The position numbers and the translations under genes are program-made. From Achromobacter arsenitoxydans SY8 (GTDB lineage: Bacteria > Pseudomonadota > Gammaproteobacteria > Burkholderiales > Burkholderiaceae_B), in contig NZ_AGUF01000034.1 in assembly GCF_000236785.1 (NCBI RefSeq), positions 1 to 64,000 of the forward strand: a stretch of DNA of 64,000 nt, read 5' to 3'. Each line of letters begins with the position of its first letter. Positions within the stretch are counted from its first letter, which is position 1. Below the pieces are notes generated by a model. The model made no database searches and had not been told where the DNA came from. It worked only from the letters and a program-made list of their open reading frames with translations. This document shows, piece after piece, positions 46,101-54,484 of this stretch.

Positions 46101-47678
46101 TTGATCCCGCTCCCTGGTCAACGCGTTGAGCGCTTGCCGCAGTTGATCCCGATCCAGGACGTGCGCTTTGAGCGCTTGATCCCGCTCCCTGGTTAGCGCG
46201 TTCAGCGCTTGATCCCGTTCTTGGGACAGCGCCTTCAGTGCTTGATCTCGTTCCTCAGTGAGCGCTTGCCGCAGTTGATCCCGGTCCAGGACGTGCGCAT
46301 TGAGCGCTTGATCCCGTTCCTGGGACAGCGCATTCAATGCTTGATCCCGTTCCTGGGACAGCGCCTTCAGTGCTTGATCTCGTTCCTGCGACAGCGCATT
46401 CAGTACTTGATCTCGTTCCTGGATCAGCGCACCCAGTGCTTGATCCTGGGAGGCCAAAGCGTCTCTCAACGCGGTGATCTCAGTTTTCGAGGCCGACTCG
46501 GCCTGCAGGGTTTGCTGCGCCAGTTCCTCTGACTGAGCCAGCGCCGCATTCCAGACTCTGAAGAAATTACTTTGCCTCTGGCGCCGCTCGCCGCTCAGCG
46601 AGCGCGCGATTTGCTCCCAGTGGGCATCCAGCACGCTCTTGGCCTGTTGGGCGATCGCGCACGGCCTGCGGTGGGTCAGATGGGCGATGAAATTCTCGGG
46701 GATGGCTTCAGTGCCGCCCGGATGCAGGAAAACGTTCTTTGACGCTTCGATGACTTCGTATTTGGTCAGGCGGTAGCGGGAGTAGCGCAGGACGGGCAAG
46801 CCGTAGCATAGCGACGTGATCGTCAGGTGCAGGCTTATTGCCACCGTGCCGGCGCTGGCGGCGATAAGTGCCGCAATGTCCAGCGGAGCCGGCCAGAAAT
46901 CCAGGGATTTCGCGGTGGGAACGGCATCGGTGATCAATGAGGGGTGCTCGCCCAATATAGGGCCAATCGACACCACCAGAATCTGCAGATGTTGAGTTTC
47001 GGGATTGGCCGCAAGCGTTTGCGCGATGTTGGCAAGCTCGGATTTGGCCTGCACGACGATGTACGGACCGGTAATGCCCGCCTGTTCGAGCAGAGGCGCG
47101 GCGCGTTTACGGGCGTCGTCAAGCGGCAACAGGCCGGGCAGTCCAAAAACCGTGTCCGGGATGATCGAACATTGTCCCGAATAGCCAACTTTGCGCAGTT
47201 CGGAGGCCGTGGGTTCATCTCTGACCGCCACGTATTCGCTCAGGGACAGTGCTGCCCTGAGCAAGGGGGCGCCCCAGGCAGGGGTATCCAGCGAGGCGCT
47301 CGGCCCATTCCAGTACACGGGGACCGCAGCATTGGCGGCCGCTAGCGCCGGCGTCAGCCAATAGCCGGTCGGATGATGCGTCTCACCATCGGACGGATAA
47401 TAGCCCTTTGCCACATCCTTATCGAAACGGATCAGGTGTCCGCCTCCGATCAGCAAGCCCGAATGATTCGAGATTTCCGAATTGAGTCGGCTTAACGGCG
47501 TGACATCATAGGGCCAGCTGTTCGCGACTTTTTCCAGATAAGAATAACGGGTCAGATGCACAGAGCCGAGTCGTCGGCTGAGTTCGTGCTCCGCCATGAT
47601 CGGGAACATCAAATCGCCATAGTTTTCAACGTCGAATGTGCCGGAAATTGCAATATGGTATGTGGATGGAGTGTTCAT
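43140..47678 (-). CDS. Giant modular glycan protein: pyruvyltransferase-like, coiled coil, GT4, rhamnan-synthesis F
   Basis: A 1512-residue cytoplasmic protein with four modules. Residues about 5-330 resemble polysaccharide pyruvyl transferases (HIAISGTFDVENYGD; LLIGGGHLIRFD). Residues about 400-535 are exact 11-residue repeats of the ALSQERDQALN type, a coiled coil, continued to about 590 and ended by SRSWRLMRPLR. A linker with FYVESYPDVAASGMDPYRHY (about 735) precedes a GT4 domain (about 775-1165; FVSARLDPLPNVAIDAMTSG). Residues about 1270-1512 are an RgpF/rhamnan-synthesis F domain (NRGRDIGPFF; FHTKKSPH). The coiled coil could set the spacing between activities, like a molecular ruler. Catalysis by each module is inferred. 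Confidence 0.8.
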   Translation of the reverse strand: MNTPSTYHIAISGTFDVENYGDLMFPIMAEHELSRRLGSVHLTRYSYLEKVANSWPYDVTPLSRLNSEISNHSGLLIGGGHLIRFDKDVAKGYYPSDGETHHPTGYWLTPALAAANAAVPVYWNGPSASLDTPAWGAPLLRAALSLSEYVAVRDEPTASELRKVGYSGQCSIIPDTVFGLPGLLPLDDARKRAAPLLEQAGITGPYIVVQAKSELANIAQTLAANPETQHLQILVVSIGPILGEHPSLITDAVPTAKSLDFWPAPLDIAALIAASAGTVAISLHLTITSLCYGLPVLRYSRYRLTKYEVIEASKNVFLHPGGTEAIPENFIAHLTHRRPCAIAQQAKSVLDAHWEQIARSLSGERRQRQSNFFRVWNAALAQSEELAQQTLQAESASKTEITALRDALASQDQALGALIQERDQVLNALSQERDQALKALSQERDQALNALSQERDQALNAHVLDRDQLRQALTEERDQALKALSQERDQALNALTRERDQALKAHVLDRDQLRQALNALTRERDQLQSALTEERKQGLQSFELQAARHAELEAQAAQAAHGHSIEVHALRLEQARLEQALGETRQVVAEREARILAMLGSRSWRLMRPLRMGTSAVRKIKNRVFSRHRRPLAEATQVASSAPLMLEAPATVELEEGHTPPPAVELAEGTDACAVTTVPDAGVDEQVNEPVSEQINEPVDEQLDEVLDELLGEPAEQVAEDEFREEFDEAFYVESYPDVAASGMDPYRHYIEHGKAEQRLPVPPPLKLNENLDATRAGQDYVLVVCHDATRTGAPILGWNISRELSRRYNVVALLLGDGDIMEPFLNDCAAVAGPYDKSARTPKAMGRTIADLNERFKFAFAIVNSIASRSVLRPLAEQYVPSVLLIHEFSKFHCYPDEIVDTLGWAGEVVFPAKIVQNNAVLERTLPAIRRSHIVPQGKSVIPMPHAEESPASQQKTERERQDLIRQVLPDGNAQEKPFIVLGAGSIEYRKGVDLFIAAAAKLKRMAPERKILMVWVGRTYDVPEHVQYRAFLEDQIQTSDLKDRLIILDETPHLDALYQLADLFFVSARLDPLPNVAIDAMTSGTPLICFEGGTGVAEILSAHDALKDYALPYLNVQAAAQAILDLSGSPDTHQRVSLTCKFIASETFDLPRYVQKLESLALGATTATYQRRADEVALADSAFVPAFYHAPRSPEPAEQALRTYLKQSQSRIYIRKPAPGFNPASYAEHAGLTAFDPDPLLHWQQAGRPQGPWQEDVLELAHADIEPAANLRIGVHIHAYYPDLLASILDRMELNKLECDYLISVPNAAAAEEVASVLATRAYEQRCLVRITTNRGRDIGPFFTEFAEELAAYDVIGHFHTKKSPHVTLSNLVPDWIEFLLENMIGGKFPSADAIITAFSKDQKLGLVFADDPHLIGWDKNREFAETLAKNMGMEPLSDGFFPFPVGTMFWARPQALAPIFDQKLGWDDYPKEPVPIDGTMLHALERLLPSAARHVGYTHLATYAEGINR
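46101..46450 (-). repeat. 33-bp tandem repeat encoding 11-residue coiled-coil units
   Basis: The anchor TTGATC recurs at 46143, 46176, 46209, 46242, 46275, 46308, 46341, 46374, 46407 and 46440, exactly every 33 bp, with one more at 46101 offset by an extra 9 bp. Each unit encodes 11 residues (ALSQERDQALN, AHVLDRDQLRQ, ALTEERDQALK and variants). An internal higher-order order is visible because AHVLDRDQLRQ-ALTEERDQ/ALN blocks recur. It lies within the 1512-residue gene. Confidence 0.95.
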
Positions 47679-47864
47679 TTATAGTTGCTTGCCGGCCATG
47701 CCCGTCAATACGCATTCTTGATCAGCATGCGCGGAGAATACCGAAATGTCGGTGTAACGCGCCTGATGGTCGGGAATTGTAATTCGAAATTACATAAACA
47801 ATATCGCCGTGCAAAGCGCGTCACGCCCGCAATTTGCAGGCGTGACGCAGATGCCGCGCGAGAT

Positions 47865-49463
47865 TTACCGCCGACGAGCCAGCAAGGTGTCTTTCGCCGT
47901 GCGCAGGGGTTCTGTAACACGCCACGACAGCGAGGACCGGATTTCCTGAATTTCGCCTTCCCTTGCCCTGATTTCGCCTTCTCTTGCCCTGATTTCGCTA
48001 TCCCGTATGCGCAGCGCTTGTGTTGTCTTGCGCAGGGTTTCCAGCATGGTGTCAGCACTGTGCCGCAGCGAGGCCTTTTCCAGGGTCAACGCGGCAAGCG
48101 CCGCATCGAAGCTTCGTTTCATGGCGTGTAGTCGTTGACGTTCCGATTCGGTTTCCGCATGCCTGTCTCCCGCCGCGGCACGCCAGATCTGGTGCAGCTC
48201 GGCTTCCTGCTGCCGTAGCGTGCGCTCGCGCTGCAGGTCCGTGGTGGCCGCCGCCAATTCCGCGCGTAGCCGTTGTTCCGTTTCGACCAAGGTGGAGGCG
48301 CGAGCGGCAGCTTCCATTCTTTGGTTCTGCGCTTGGCTGGCGAGCAGCATGCGGGTCCATGTCTGATAGGGGGGCGTGGAGCTAGGCGGCTTAGAAAGGG
48401 CTTCTTGTCCAAAGTGCGCCGCCAGGTTGTTCCAATGCACGTCAAGAATGCTTCGTGCGTTCCTGGCCGTGGCGCATAGGCTGAATTTGCCCAGCCGCTC
48501 GAGAAATGCTTCAGGAAGGGAGGCGTCGGGCTGGCCTGCCACCACTTCGTCAGGCGCGAATGGAGCATGGACGCATTGACAGCCTGCGGGCATTAAGGCG
48601 GGTATTCCATACGCAAGTCCTATCGTGACCAGGGATTCATCGACGGCAACGATGCCCGCGCTGTGGCCGATAAGCGCTGCGATTTCCTCGGGAGCCAAGG
48701 GCGCGGGATCCGCCGCCTGGAGGAGCGGCTCGAGGCGGGAGGCGGCTTCGGGCAGAGGCAGGCTGACCAGGGAGACGCCGCGCAGCGCCAGGGTTTTCGT
48801 CAGGCCAGGCAGTAACGCGCGCAGGCCGTCATGATCCTGTACGACGACATAATCGTCCGTGGCGCCTGCCGCCTGCAACCATGCCTGAACGGCGGGAGGG
48901 CGGGCGCCGCCGTCCATTTTTCCGGGCACCAGCCGGGGAATGTCGTAGAGCACGGACGGAACGATGGGCGCATCACCGATGAATCCGGCGCTACGCAATT
49001 CGTCGACCACATCGGCGTCACGCGCAGATACATAACGGCTTAGATCCAGCGCGAGTGTCAACATGGGGTGCGCCCAGGCGGGTGTATTGCGCAAGGCGGC
49101 GCTGTTCCAGCATACCGGGATACCACTGCCGGCTGCCGCCAATGCGGTGGCGAGCCAACTGTCGGCAGGGGCGCCGACGCCGATGCGGGAAGGCGCGTCC
49201 GGAGATTCGACCGGAGAGAAATTTAACGCTTCAAGATCGCCTACCAGCACGCCCGAGAGTGTGGGCAGGTCGCGTTCGAAGTCGTCGAGAGCCCGCACTT
49301 CGTACAGCCAGCTATCAGATGTGCGGGCGCTGCTGGCGTAGCGTATCAGCGATAGGTCTTTCAGCCTTTTCCGCAAATTTGCTTCGATGATGAGCGACGC
49401 AAGTGCGTCGCCACACGTCAAGGAGTCAAACGTACCGCAGAGGGCGAGTGTGGTCGGGCGCAT
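47865..49463 (-). CDS. Pyruvyltransferase-like protein with C-terminal coiled coil (paralogue of the giant protein's head)
   Basis: A 532-residue protein whose residues 1-370 align by eye with the first module of the 1512-residue protein: TLALCGTFDSLTCGDALASL at the start, NTPAWAHPMLTLALDLSRYVSARD in the middle, and ARSILDVHWNNLAAHF at the end. The Gly-rich substrate loop GGGHL of the neighbour is replaced by VGDLEAL, so this copy may have lost catalytic activity. Residues about 385-510 are coiled coil, with two identical heptads IRAREGE near the end. SLSWRVTEPLRTAKD follows, the same closing motif as in the neighbour. Its role may be structural or regulatory. Confidence 0.7.
   Translation of the reverse strand: MRPTTLALCGTFDSLTCGDALASLIIEANLRKRLKDLSLIRYASSARTSDSWLYEVRALDDFERDLPTLSGVLVGDLEALNFSPVESPDAPSRIGVGAPADSWLATALAAAGSGIPVCWNSAALRNTPAWAHPMLTLALDLSRYVSARDADVVDELRSAGFIGDAPIVPSVLYDIPRLVPGKMDGGARPPAVQAWLQAAGATDDYVVVQDHDGLRALLPGLTKTLALRGVSLVSLPLPEAASRLEPLLQAADPAPLAPEEIAALIGHSAGIVAVDESLVTIGLAYGIPALMPAGCQCVHAPFAPDEVVAGQPDASLPEAFLERLGKFSLCATARNARSILDVHWNNLAAHFGQEALSKPPSSTPPYQTWTRMLLASQAQNQRMEAAARASTLVETEQRLRAELAAATTDLQRERTLRQQEAELHQIWRAAAGDRHAETESERQRLHAMKRSFDAALAALTLEKASLRHSADTMLETLRKTTQALRIRDSEIRAREGEIRAREGEIQEIRSSLSWRVTEPLRTAKDTLLARRR
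47952..47993 (-). repeat. 21-bp tandem repeat (two units)
   Basis: Two consecutive 21-bp units differ at one base and a partial third follows. They encode the heptad IRAREGE twice in the coiled coil of the 532-residue protein. Confidence 0.85.
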
Positions 49464-49556
49464 GGGTTCACTTGTGGAACAGCCGACTTCATGACTGCCC
49501 GAAAGTTCGGATGGCGTCCTGCCTTTTCGAACGCCCAGCCGTTCGCCCGACTGATG

Positions 49557-50309
49557 TTAGTGGTGCGGAGGGCCGAAATACGCGTTAGTCACTTCGGTGG
49601 CCGATCCATCCATTTTGATCTTACCGTGCTCCAGCCAAATGACGCGGTTGCAGGTGTGACAAACTAGTTCTCGCGAATGGCTGGCGATCACCAGGATATT
49701 TGTGGAAGCGACCAAGTCGGTCAGGCGCTTTTCAGCACGCGCCTTGAAGCTCTCGTCACCCACCGAAAGCCATTCGTCCATGAGCAGGATTTCAGGCCGG
49801 ATTACCGTGGAGACAGCAAACGCAAGCCGCAGGTGCATCCCGGCGGAGTACGTGCGGACCGGCATATCTATGAAATCACCCAGTTCAGAGAAATTGATGA
49901 TTTCCTCCAGCTTGTCCTGGATCTGGGGGCGGGTCAGCCCCAGAAGCGCGCCGCGCAGATAGATATTCTCCCGGCCAGTGGCTTCTCCGTCGATGCCAAA
50001 GCCGATATCTATCAGCGAACCAATTTCACCCTTTATGCTGGCATGTCCGGATGAAGGCTCGTAAACCCCGCTTAGCAGGCGCAGTAGCGTGCTTTTTCCG
50101 GCGCCGTTATGACCCAGGAGACCGACCCGGTCGCCATCCTTGAAAGTCAGAGACAGATTATCGAGCGCACGCACGTTCAGCCGTCCGGCGGCGTCGGTGC
50201 CGATTTGGCCGCCCGTGGCGACCTGGAACAGGCGTTTTTTGAGCGAACGCGCGTTGGCGCTGTAAATGGGAAAGTCGACCGACACGTTGTCGAAAACGAT
50301 GGAAGCCAT
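49557..50309 (-). CDS. wzt: Polysaccharide ABC transporter ATP-binding protein (Wzt)
   Basis: A 250-residue ATPase of the O-antigen/teichoic-acid/capsule exporter class. It has Walker [10 protein letters not shown], the family-typical [14 protein letters not shown], signature [13 protein letters not shown] and Walker [14 protein letters not shown]. It ends soon after the nucleotide-binding domain, without the C-terminal carbohydrate-binding domain of Wzt proteins from E. coli O8/O9a, so export is unlikely to depend on recognition of a capped chain end by Wzt. It pairs with the permease encoded 28 bp upstream. Confidence 0.92.
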   Translation of the reverse strand: MASIVFDNVSVDFPIYSANARSLKKRLFQVATGGQIGTDAAGRLNVRALDNLSLTFKDGDRVGLLGHNGAGKSTLLRLLSGVYEPSSGHASIKGEIGSLIDIGFGIDGEATGRENIYLRGALLGLTRPQIQDKLEEIINFSELGDFIDMPVRTYSAGMHLRLAFAVSTVIRPEILLMDEWLSVGDESFKARAEKRLTDLVASTNILVIASHSRELVCHTCNRVIWLEHGKIKMDGSATEVTNAYFGPPHH

Positions 50310-50337
50310 AATTCGTGGTACCTAGCGTGTTATTACC

Positions 50338-51138
50338 TTACAACCAATATGCGATACGGCGCCGATAGCGCGCGAACAGCAGAATGGTTGCAATCCAGCC
50401 CACCACAGCAATGCCGCAGGACACCAGCCAATTCTCCATCGACGGCAGTTGCCCCAATAACGGGGCGCGAACGATTTCCAGAAAATGGAAGAATGGATTG
50501 AAGTCCAGCATGTACGTGCCCGCGCGTTGGGGCAACAGGCTGGGAAGCCACATGATCGGTGTCAGGTAGAAAATCACCTGCAAAAGGCTGGAAATGATCT
50601 GCGGAATATCGCGAAAACGCGTGCAGATGATGCCCAGAAAAATGCATAGCCACACCAGGTTCAGCAACACGATCAATAGACCAGGGATGGCGAGGAACAT
50701 CGCCAGGCTGGGCGCCTTGCCGACGGAGAGCATCACCAGCGGAAGGATGACAATATTGTGGGCCAGGATGATCAGATTGCGCCAAAGCTGACGGAAGACA
50801 TGTACGGACAGCGGAATGGGCAGTTGCTTGATCACCGCTTCGGCAGCGATGAAGCTGGAACAGCCTTCGGTGATAACGGCGGAGATGAAAGACCAGAGAA
50901 TCAGGCCGGACGCCAGGAAGGGCAGGAATTCCTCCATCGGCGATTTGAATATTTGACCAAACACCAAGCCGATCGTGCCGATCATTACGCCCATGCTGAT
51001 GGTGAGCCAGAAGGGACCCAGCGCAGAGCGGCGGTAGCGCTGTCGGACGTCCTGCCACCCGAGAGTGGCGATCAGAGTGGACCGGCGCAAAGCGGAAGAC
51101 AGATCTATCAGTGCGCCTGATATTGAAGTATTAGCCAT
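50338..51138 (-). CDS. wzm: Polysaccharide ABC transporter permease (Wzm)
   Basis: A 266-residue ABC-2 permease with six membrane helices. TLGWQDVRQRYRRSALGPFW in the N-terminal cytoplasmic segment and FYLTPIMWLPSLLP near the fifth helix are typical of Wzm/KpsM-like exporters. With the ATPase downstream it would move a lipid-linked polysaccharide to the periplasmic side. No Wzx or Wzy is seen in the locus, consistent with an ABC-transporter-dependent pathway. Confidence 0.92.
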   Translation of the reverse strand: MANTSISGALIDLSSALRRSTLIATLGWQDVRQRYRRSALGPFWLTISMGVMIGTIGLVFGQIFKSPMEEFLPFLASGLILWSFISAVITEGCSSFIAAEAVIKQLPIPLSVHVFRQLWRNLIILAHNIVILPLVMLSVGKAPSLAMFLAIPGLLIVLLNLVWLCIFLGIICTRFRDIPQIISSLLQVIFYLTPIMWLPSLLPQRAGTYMLDFNPFFHFLEIVRAPLLGQLPSMENWLVSCGIAVVGWIATILLFARYRRRIAYWL

Positions 51139-51208
51139 GTTTCAAGAATAAAGTTACTGCGATCATTAGCTCGGGATCACCGCAGCTTACCGCAGCGAGG
51201 TGACACGC

Positions 51209-52276
51209 TTATGTGTGCGGCGAGCCGGGGGCGAGCAACGGCCTGTAGACGCGGTGCATCTCCAGTTCGACGTCTTCGGGGCTGCCGATGGGAATCAGGG
51301 TGTCGGGCAGCGGGTAGCGCTCACGAAGCGCCACTTTGGCCCAACGGTAGCCACCTGCTTCGACTACATAAAGGAACGCGCGTTCAATTGCGTGCGCCAG
51401 GGTGCCGTCGATCTGACCGGCCTCGTCGTCGAAATCCTTGAACTGAAGATCCAGATCAAGGAGCTTGGTCAGGGCGTCTGTACGGCACCAGAACATCGAA
51501 CCCGAGGGGCATTCCAGCATGACGTTTTCGTCAATGGCGATGTTCATTCGCGCTAGCAGCGCCCTGCAGGTGGCAAAGTTCGCGCCCCAGCCCAGGATGT
51601 TCCGCAGGAAGAAGAAGTGCTGGGGGAACACCATGCCAACACGATCACGCGCGAGCAGATCGAAAATCGACGCCACGATTTCCGGCGACCCAAGCAGATG
51701 TTCGTACAGATACTCACGCCAGTTTTCGAGTGCCGCCCCGGCGTGGGGGGATTTCTTAGTGTGCAGGCTCAGGGCGATGTCGTAGCGAGCATAGACATCT
51801 CGAAAGCCCACCAGCTTGGGGGCGATATCGCGGCCGCGATTTTCGAAGACCCGAACCTCGATGCTGCCTTTCGCGTAGCCGCTGAAGACCTTGAGGATTT
51901 CATCGCGCTTTTCTTCGCTTGTCGTGGAGATGTACACGTCCAGCTGGCCGGGCACATTTTCCAGGTAGCGGCGCACGTCCGGGCAAAGTTCAGGGTAGAA
52001 CGCATGAACGATGGCGCAGGCACGCCGCCCGTCGCGCGGCGAGGTGTGGGCGAAGGGCAGCTCGAACGCGAAATCGTCTTCGTCGGCCGGTCTGTTCCAG
52101 GCATGGCCAGCCAGGGGCGCCGCAACGGGCTGCACCGGGCTGGAAAGACGCTTTCGGATGCCTGGCCAACCTTCATTGCACAGGATACGCGTCGCACTGC
52201 CGATGGCGGTCAGCAAACCGCCTTGCTGTTCCACCAGCGCTTTTGCACGTCCGGTGGCACGAAGAATTTTCTTCAT
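51209..52276 (-). CDS. Rhamnan synthesis F family protein
   Basis: A 355-residue protein whose residues about 105-340 match the RgpF/rhamnan-synthesis F family: HAFYPELCPDVRRYL, FENRGRDIAPKLVGF, LSLHTKKSPHAG and CPSGSMFWCRTDAL. The same domain forms the C-terminus of the 1512-residue protein. The family is found in rhamnose-rich polysaccharide clusters and is thought to be a glycosyltransferase, although the exact step is uncertain. ATG 52276 lies 1 bp after the stop of the epimerase gene; the longer frame upstream reads through that gene and is a shadow. Confidence 0.85.
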   Translation of the reverse strand: MKKILRATGRAKALVEQQGGLLTAIGSATRILCNEGWPGIRKRLSSPVQPVAAPLAGHAWNRPADEDDFAFELPFAHTSPRDGRRACAIVHAFYPELCPDVRRYLENVPGQLDVYISTTSEEKRDEILKVFSGYAKGSIEVRVFENRGRDIAPKLVGFRDVYARYDIALSLHTKKSPHAGAALENWREYLYEHLLGSPEIVASIFDLLARDRVGMVFPQHFFFLRNILGWGANFATCRALLARMNIAIDENVMLECPSGSMFWCRTDALTKLLDLDLQFKDFDDEAGQIDGTLAHAIERAFLYVVEAGGYRWAKVALRERYPLPDTLIPIGSPEDVELEMHRVYRPLLAPGSPHT

Positions 52277-52277
52277 G

Positions 52278-53225
52278 TCAGATTTCCCCGCAACCTTCTT
52301 GCGACAGGATCCAACGCCAGGTGCGATGGATTCCGGCCTCGAATCCGACCTTGGGCGACCATCCGAGTTCCTCGTGAGCCAGTCGCGTATCGAGGATGCT
52401 CTTCGGAATGTCAACGCTGCGGCTAGGAGATACGTGCACGGTGAGCGCCTTGCCCGATTCCACTTCGATGGCGCGAATGATCTGCAACAGGCTGCGACCT
52501 TCGCCGCTGCCGATGTTGAAGATCCGGGAGGGGCCCTGATGCGTTGAAGCCATGCACAATGCGTCCACCACGTCGTCCACATAAATGTAGTCGCGCACGC
52601 TGGTGCCATCGCCCCATAGCTGGATGGGGTGATCGGCGACGCTCTGCCTCATGAAGGCTGCCACCACGCCCTGGTTCTTGAGCGCCAACTGGTAAGGGCC
52701 AAAGGGATTGGCGACACGCAGCGCCCGGTATTCCAGGCCGTGGAGATATTCGAACAACCCCAGGTATTTTTCGATTGAAAGCTTGGAGATGCCGTAGGCA
52801 GTGATAGGGGAGGTGGGGGCCGTTTCCGGCGTGGGCACCTCTTGCGGAACACCGTAGATGGTGCCTCCGGAGGACACGAAGATGACCCGTTTGACCCCCT
52901 CTTCGCGGCACGCTTCAAGCATGCGCAGCGTACTGGCCACATTGGCCTGGAGGTCCGCGAGCTTGTCGATATTCGCGCTTGCCGGTGTGGTGGCGTTAAC
53001 CAGATGAAAAACCGTATCGCATCCGGAAATCGCAGCCGCGATGCTGGTGGGATCGGCGAAATCTCCGGGCATCCATTCAATGCCGCGCAGCGCTTCTGGA
53101 AACGATTGCCGGCGCCCGAATGCACGCAACGACGCCACCTCTGACACCAAGCGTCGGCACAGGTTGGTGCCGAGAAACCCTCCGGCGCCTAAAACGACGC
53201 AGCGCATGTTTTGCATGTTGCTCAT
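52278..53225 (-). CDS. NAD-dependent sugar epimerase/dehydratase
   Basis: A 315-residue extended SDR, UDP-glucose 4-epimerase-like. The cofactor motif is CVVLGAGGFLGTNLCRRL, SSGGTIYGVPQE contains the catalytic Ser/Thr, and YGISKLSIEKYL holds the Tyr-Lys pair. WGDGTSVRDYIYVDDVVDAL is the usual C-terminal substrate stretch. It would supply a UDP- or dTDP-sugar. The start overlaps the glycosyltransferase gene upstream by 4 bp (ATGA), supporting ATG 53225. Confidence 0.88.
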   Translation of the reverse strand: MSNMQNMRCVVLGAGGFLGTNLCRRLVSEVASLRAFGRRQSFPEALRGIEWMPGDFADPTSIAAAISGCDTVFHLVNATTPASANIDKLADLQANVASTLRMLEACREEGVKRVIFVSSGGTIYGVPQEVPTPETAPTSPITAYGISKLSIEKYLGLFEYLHGLEYRALRVANPFGPYQLALKNQGVVAAFMRQSVADHPIQLWGDGTSVRDYIYVDDVVDALCMASTHQGPSRIFNIGSGEGRSLLQIIRAIEVESGKALTVHVSPSRSVDIPKSILDTRLAHEELGWSPKVGFEAGIHRTWRWILSQEGCGEI

Positions 53226-54484
53226 ATTGTTCCAGACACGTCGGAGGCTGCGGCGCTTGGGGCGCGGGCGGTGGGATCGAGCGAGCGCAAGGCTGCGCCG
53301 AGGCGGCGTCCCTCGACTTCCCAGTCCGTTCCGTGTGCCGTCTTCAAGCCGGCCTGACGCAGTTTCTCCGCGTCTTCAGGGTTGGAGAGCAAATGGCAGA
53401 TGGCGTCGGCCAAGGCGGGCAGGGTGGGCGGCTCGAGCCTCGAATTCTCGTCTGTCAGCAGCCATTCCGTATAGGGCGCCCGGTTGCTTACTACCGGAAC
53501 GCCGCATGCCATGAGTTCCAGCGGAAGCAAGGAAAGATTCGAAAAAGACAGGACCAGCGCAACATCGCATTGGCTGTAGAGTTCGGGCAACTCGTGCAGA
53601 TCCATGATGCCATGGTCTGTGTGTTCGAACGGAATTTCAAATCCGGACAGGTCCGCGCCGGCAAAGGCGATGGTGGTGCCAGGAAGGCGTCGCGCGACTT
53701 CGTCCAGCACCAGCATTCCCAATTCAAAGGAGCGGCGCGGGGTGTTGGGCCTCGCGTAGAAGAACACGCGGCGTTTTTCGGGATCTTTGCGCGCCAGGGG
53801 GCGGTAGAGCTCACGATCATAGGAGAAGCTCAGCGCATGTGTCGTCATCCCATACTGAGCCGCCAGCATTTCCGCCAGCCATGTGCCGGCCGTTATGCCG
53901 ACGAAGCCGAAACGGTAGGTTTCTTCCGCAAAGCTGCTGGCGGAGCCGCTGGCGTAGAACCAGGGTTCAAAGTCCTGCACGAAATAGCACTTGTGCACCG
54001 TGGACTGGAAATTACGCACGTCATAAGCGGTTTGCCAGGCGGTGGCGATCGTGATGTGGGCAGGCGGGGCGTTTTTACTGCCCACGTAGGCCCGTGCCTT
54101 GAGCGGAAAGAACCAGGACCGGATTTCGCTTTCCACCGTCTCGCCGGTGAGGCCAGGGAAGTCTCCGGAAACCACGATGCGGCAGTCGAATCCCTGTTGT
54201 TCGAGGAAACGCACGAATCGGAAAATATTCAGGTGGCCGCCGGAGCCGCGGCCCACTGGCGGGATGAACCAGTTGATGGTCTGGGGTGCAACACCCTGCG
54301 CGTCGATCGGCTGGCCGATCCGCTGCTCACGGATGAAGCCATAACCGTTGACGATGTCCGACTTGGCGAATATCGCCTGTTTCCTGAGCATCTGCCTGAT
54401 CAGCTGCAGCAGGGCGATCGGGCCGTGCTCTCGGCCATACCGTATGGCGGTACGGGCGCGGCGCGCAAAGGTATGAATATTCAT
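53222..54484 (-). CDS. Glycosyltransferase family 4-like
   Basis: A 420-residue glycosyltransferase of the GT-B type. Visible are the N-terminal acceptor half (WFIPPVGRGSGGHLNIFRFV), the central RVFFYARPNTPRRSFELGML, and a C-terminal donor site LSLLPLELMACGVPVVSNR, equivalent to the EX7E region. It belongs to the rhamnosyl/mannosyl transferases found in Bordetella and Burkholderia O-antigen loci. ATG 54484 overlaps the stop of the GT2 gene by 4 bp. Donor specificity cannot be assigned, though dTDP-rhamnose is made by the neighbours. Confidence 0.87.
   Translation of the reverse strand: MNIHTFARRARTAIRYGREHGPIALLQLIRQMLRKQAIFAKSDIVNGYGFIREQRIGQPIDAQGVAPQTINWFIPPVGRGSGGHLNIFRFVRFLEQQGFDCRIVVSGDFPGLTGETVESEIRSWFFPLKARAYVGSKNAPPAHITIATAWQTAYDVRNFQSTVHKCYFVQDFEPWFYASGSASSFAEETYRFGFVGITAGTWLAEMLAAQYGMTTHALSFSYDRELYRPLARKDPEKRRVFFYARPNTPRRSFELGMLVLDEVARRLPGTTIAFAGADLSGFEIPFEHTDHGIMDLHELPELYSQCDVALVLSFSNLSLLPLELMACGVPVVSNRAPYTEWLLTDENSRLEPPTLPALADAICHLLSNPEDAEKLRQAGLKTAHGTDWEVEGRRLGAALRSLDPTARAPSAAASDVSGTI

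Noticed and set aside
46101-46450. Regular 33-bp repeat looking like a CRISPR array
   Set aside because: There are no unique spacers; the repeats are contiguous, multiple of three, in frame, and encode 11-residue coiled-coil units inside a large gene.
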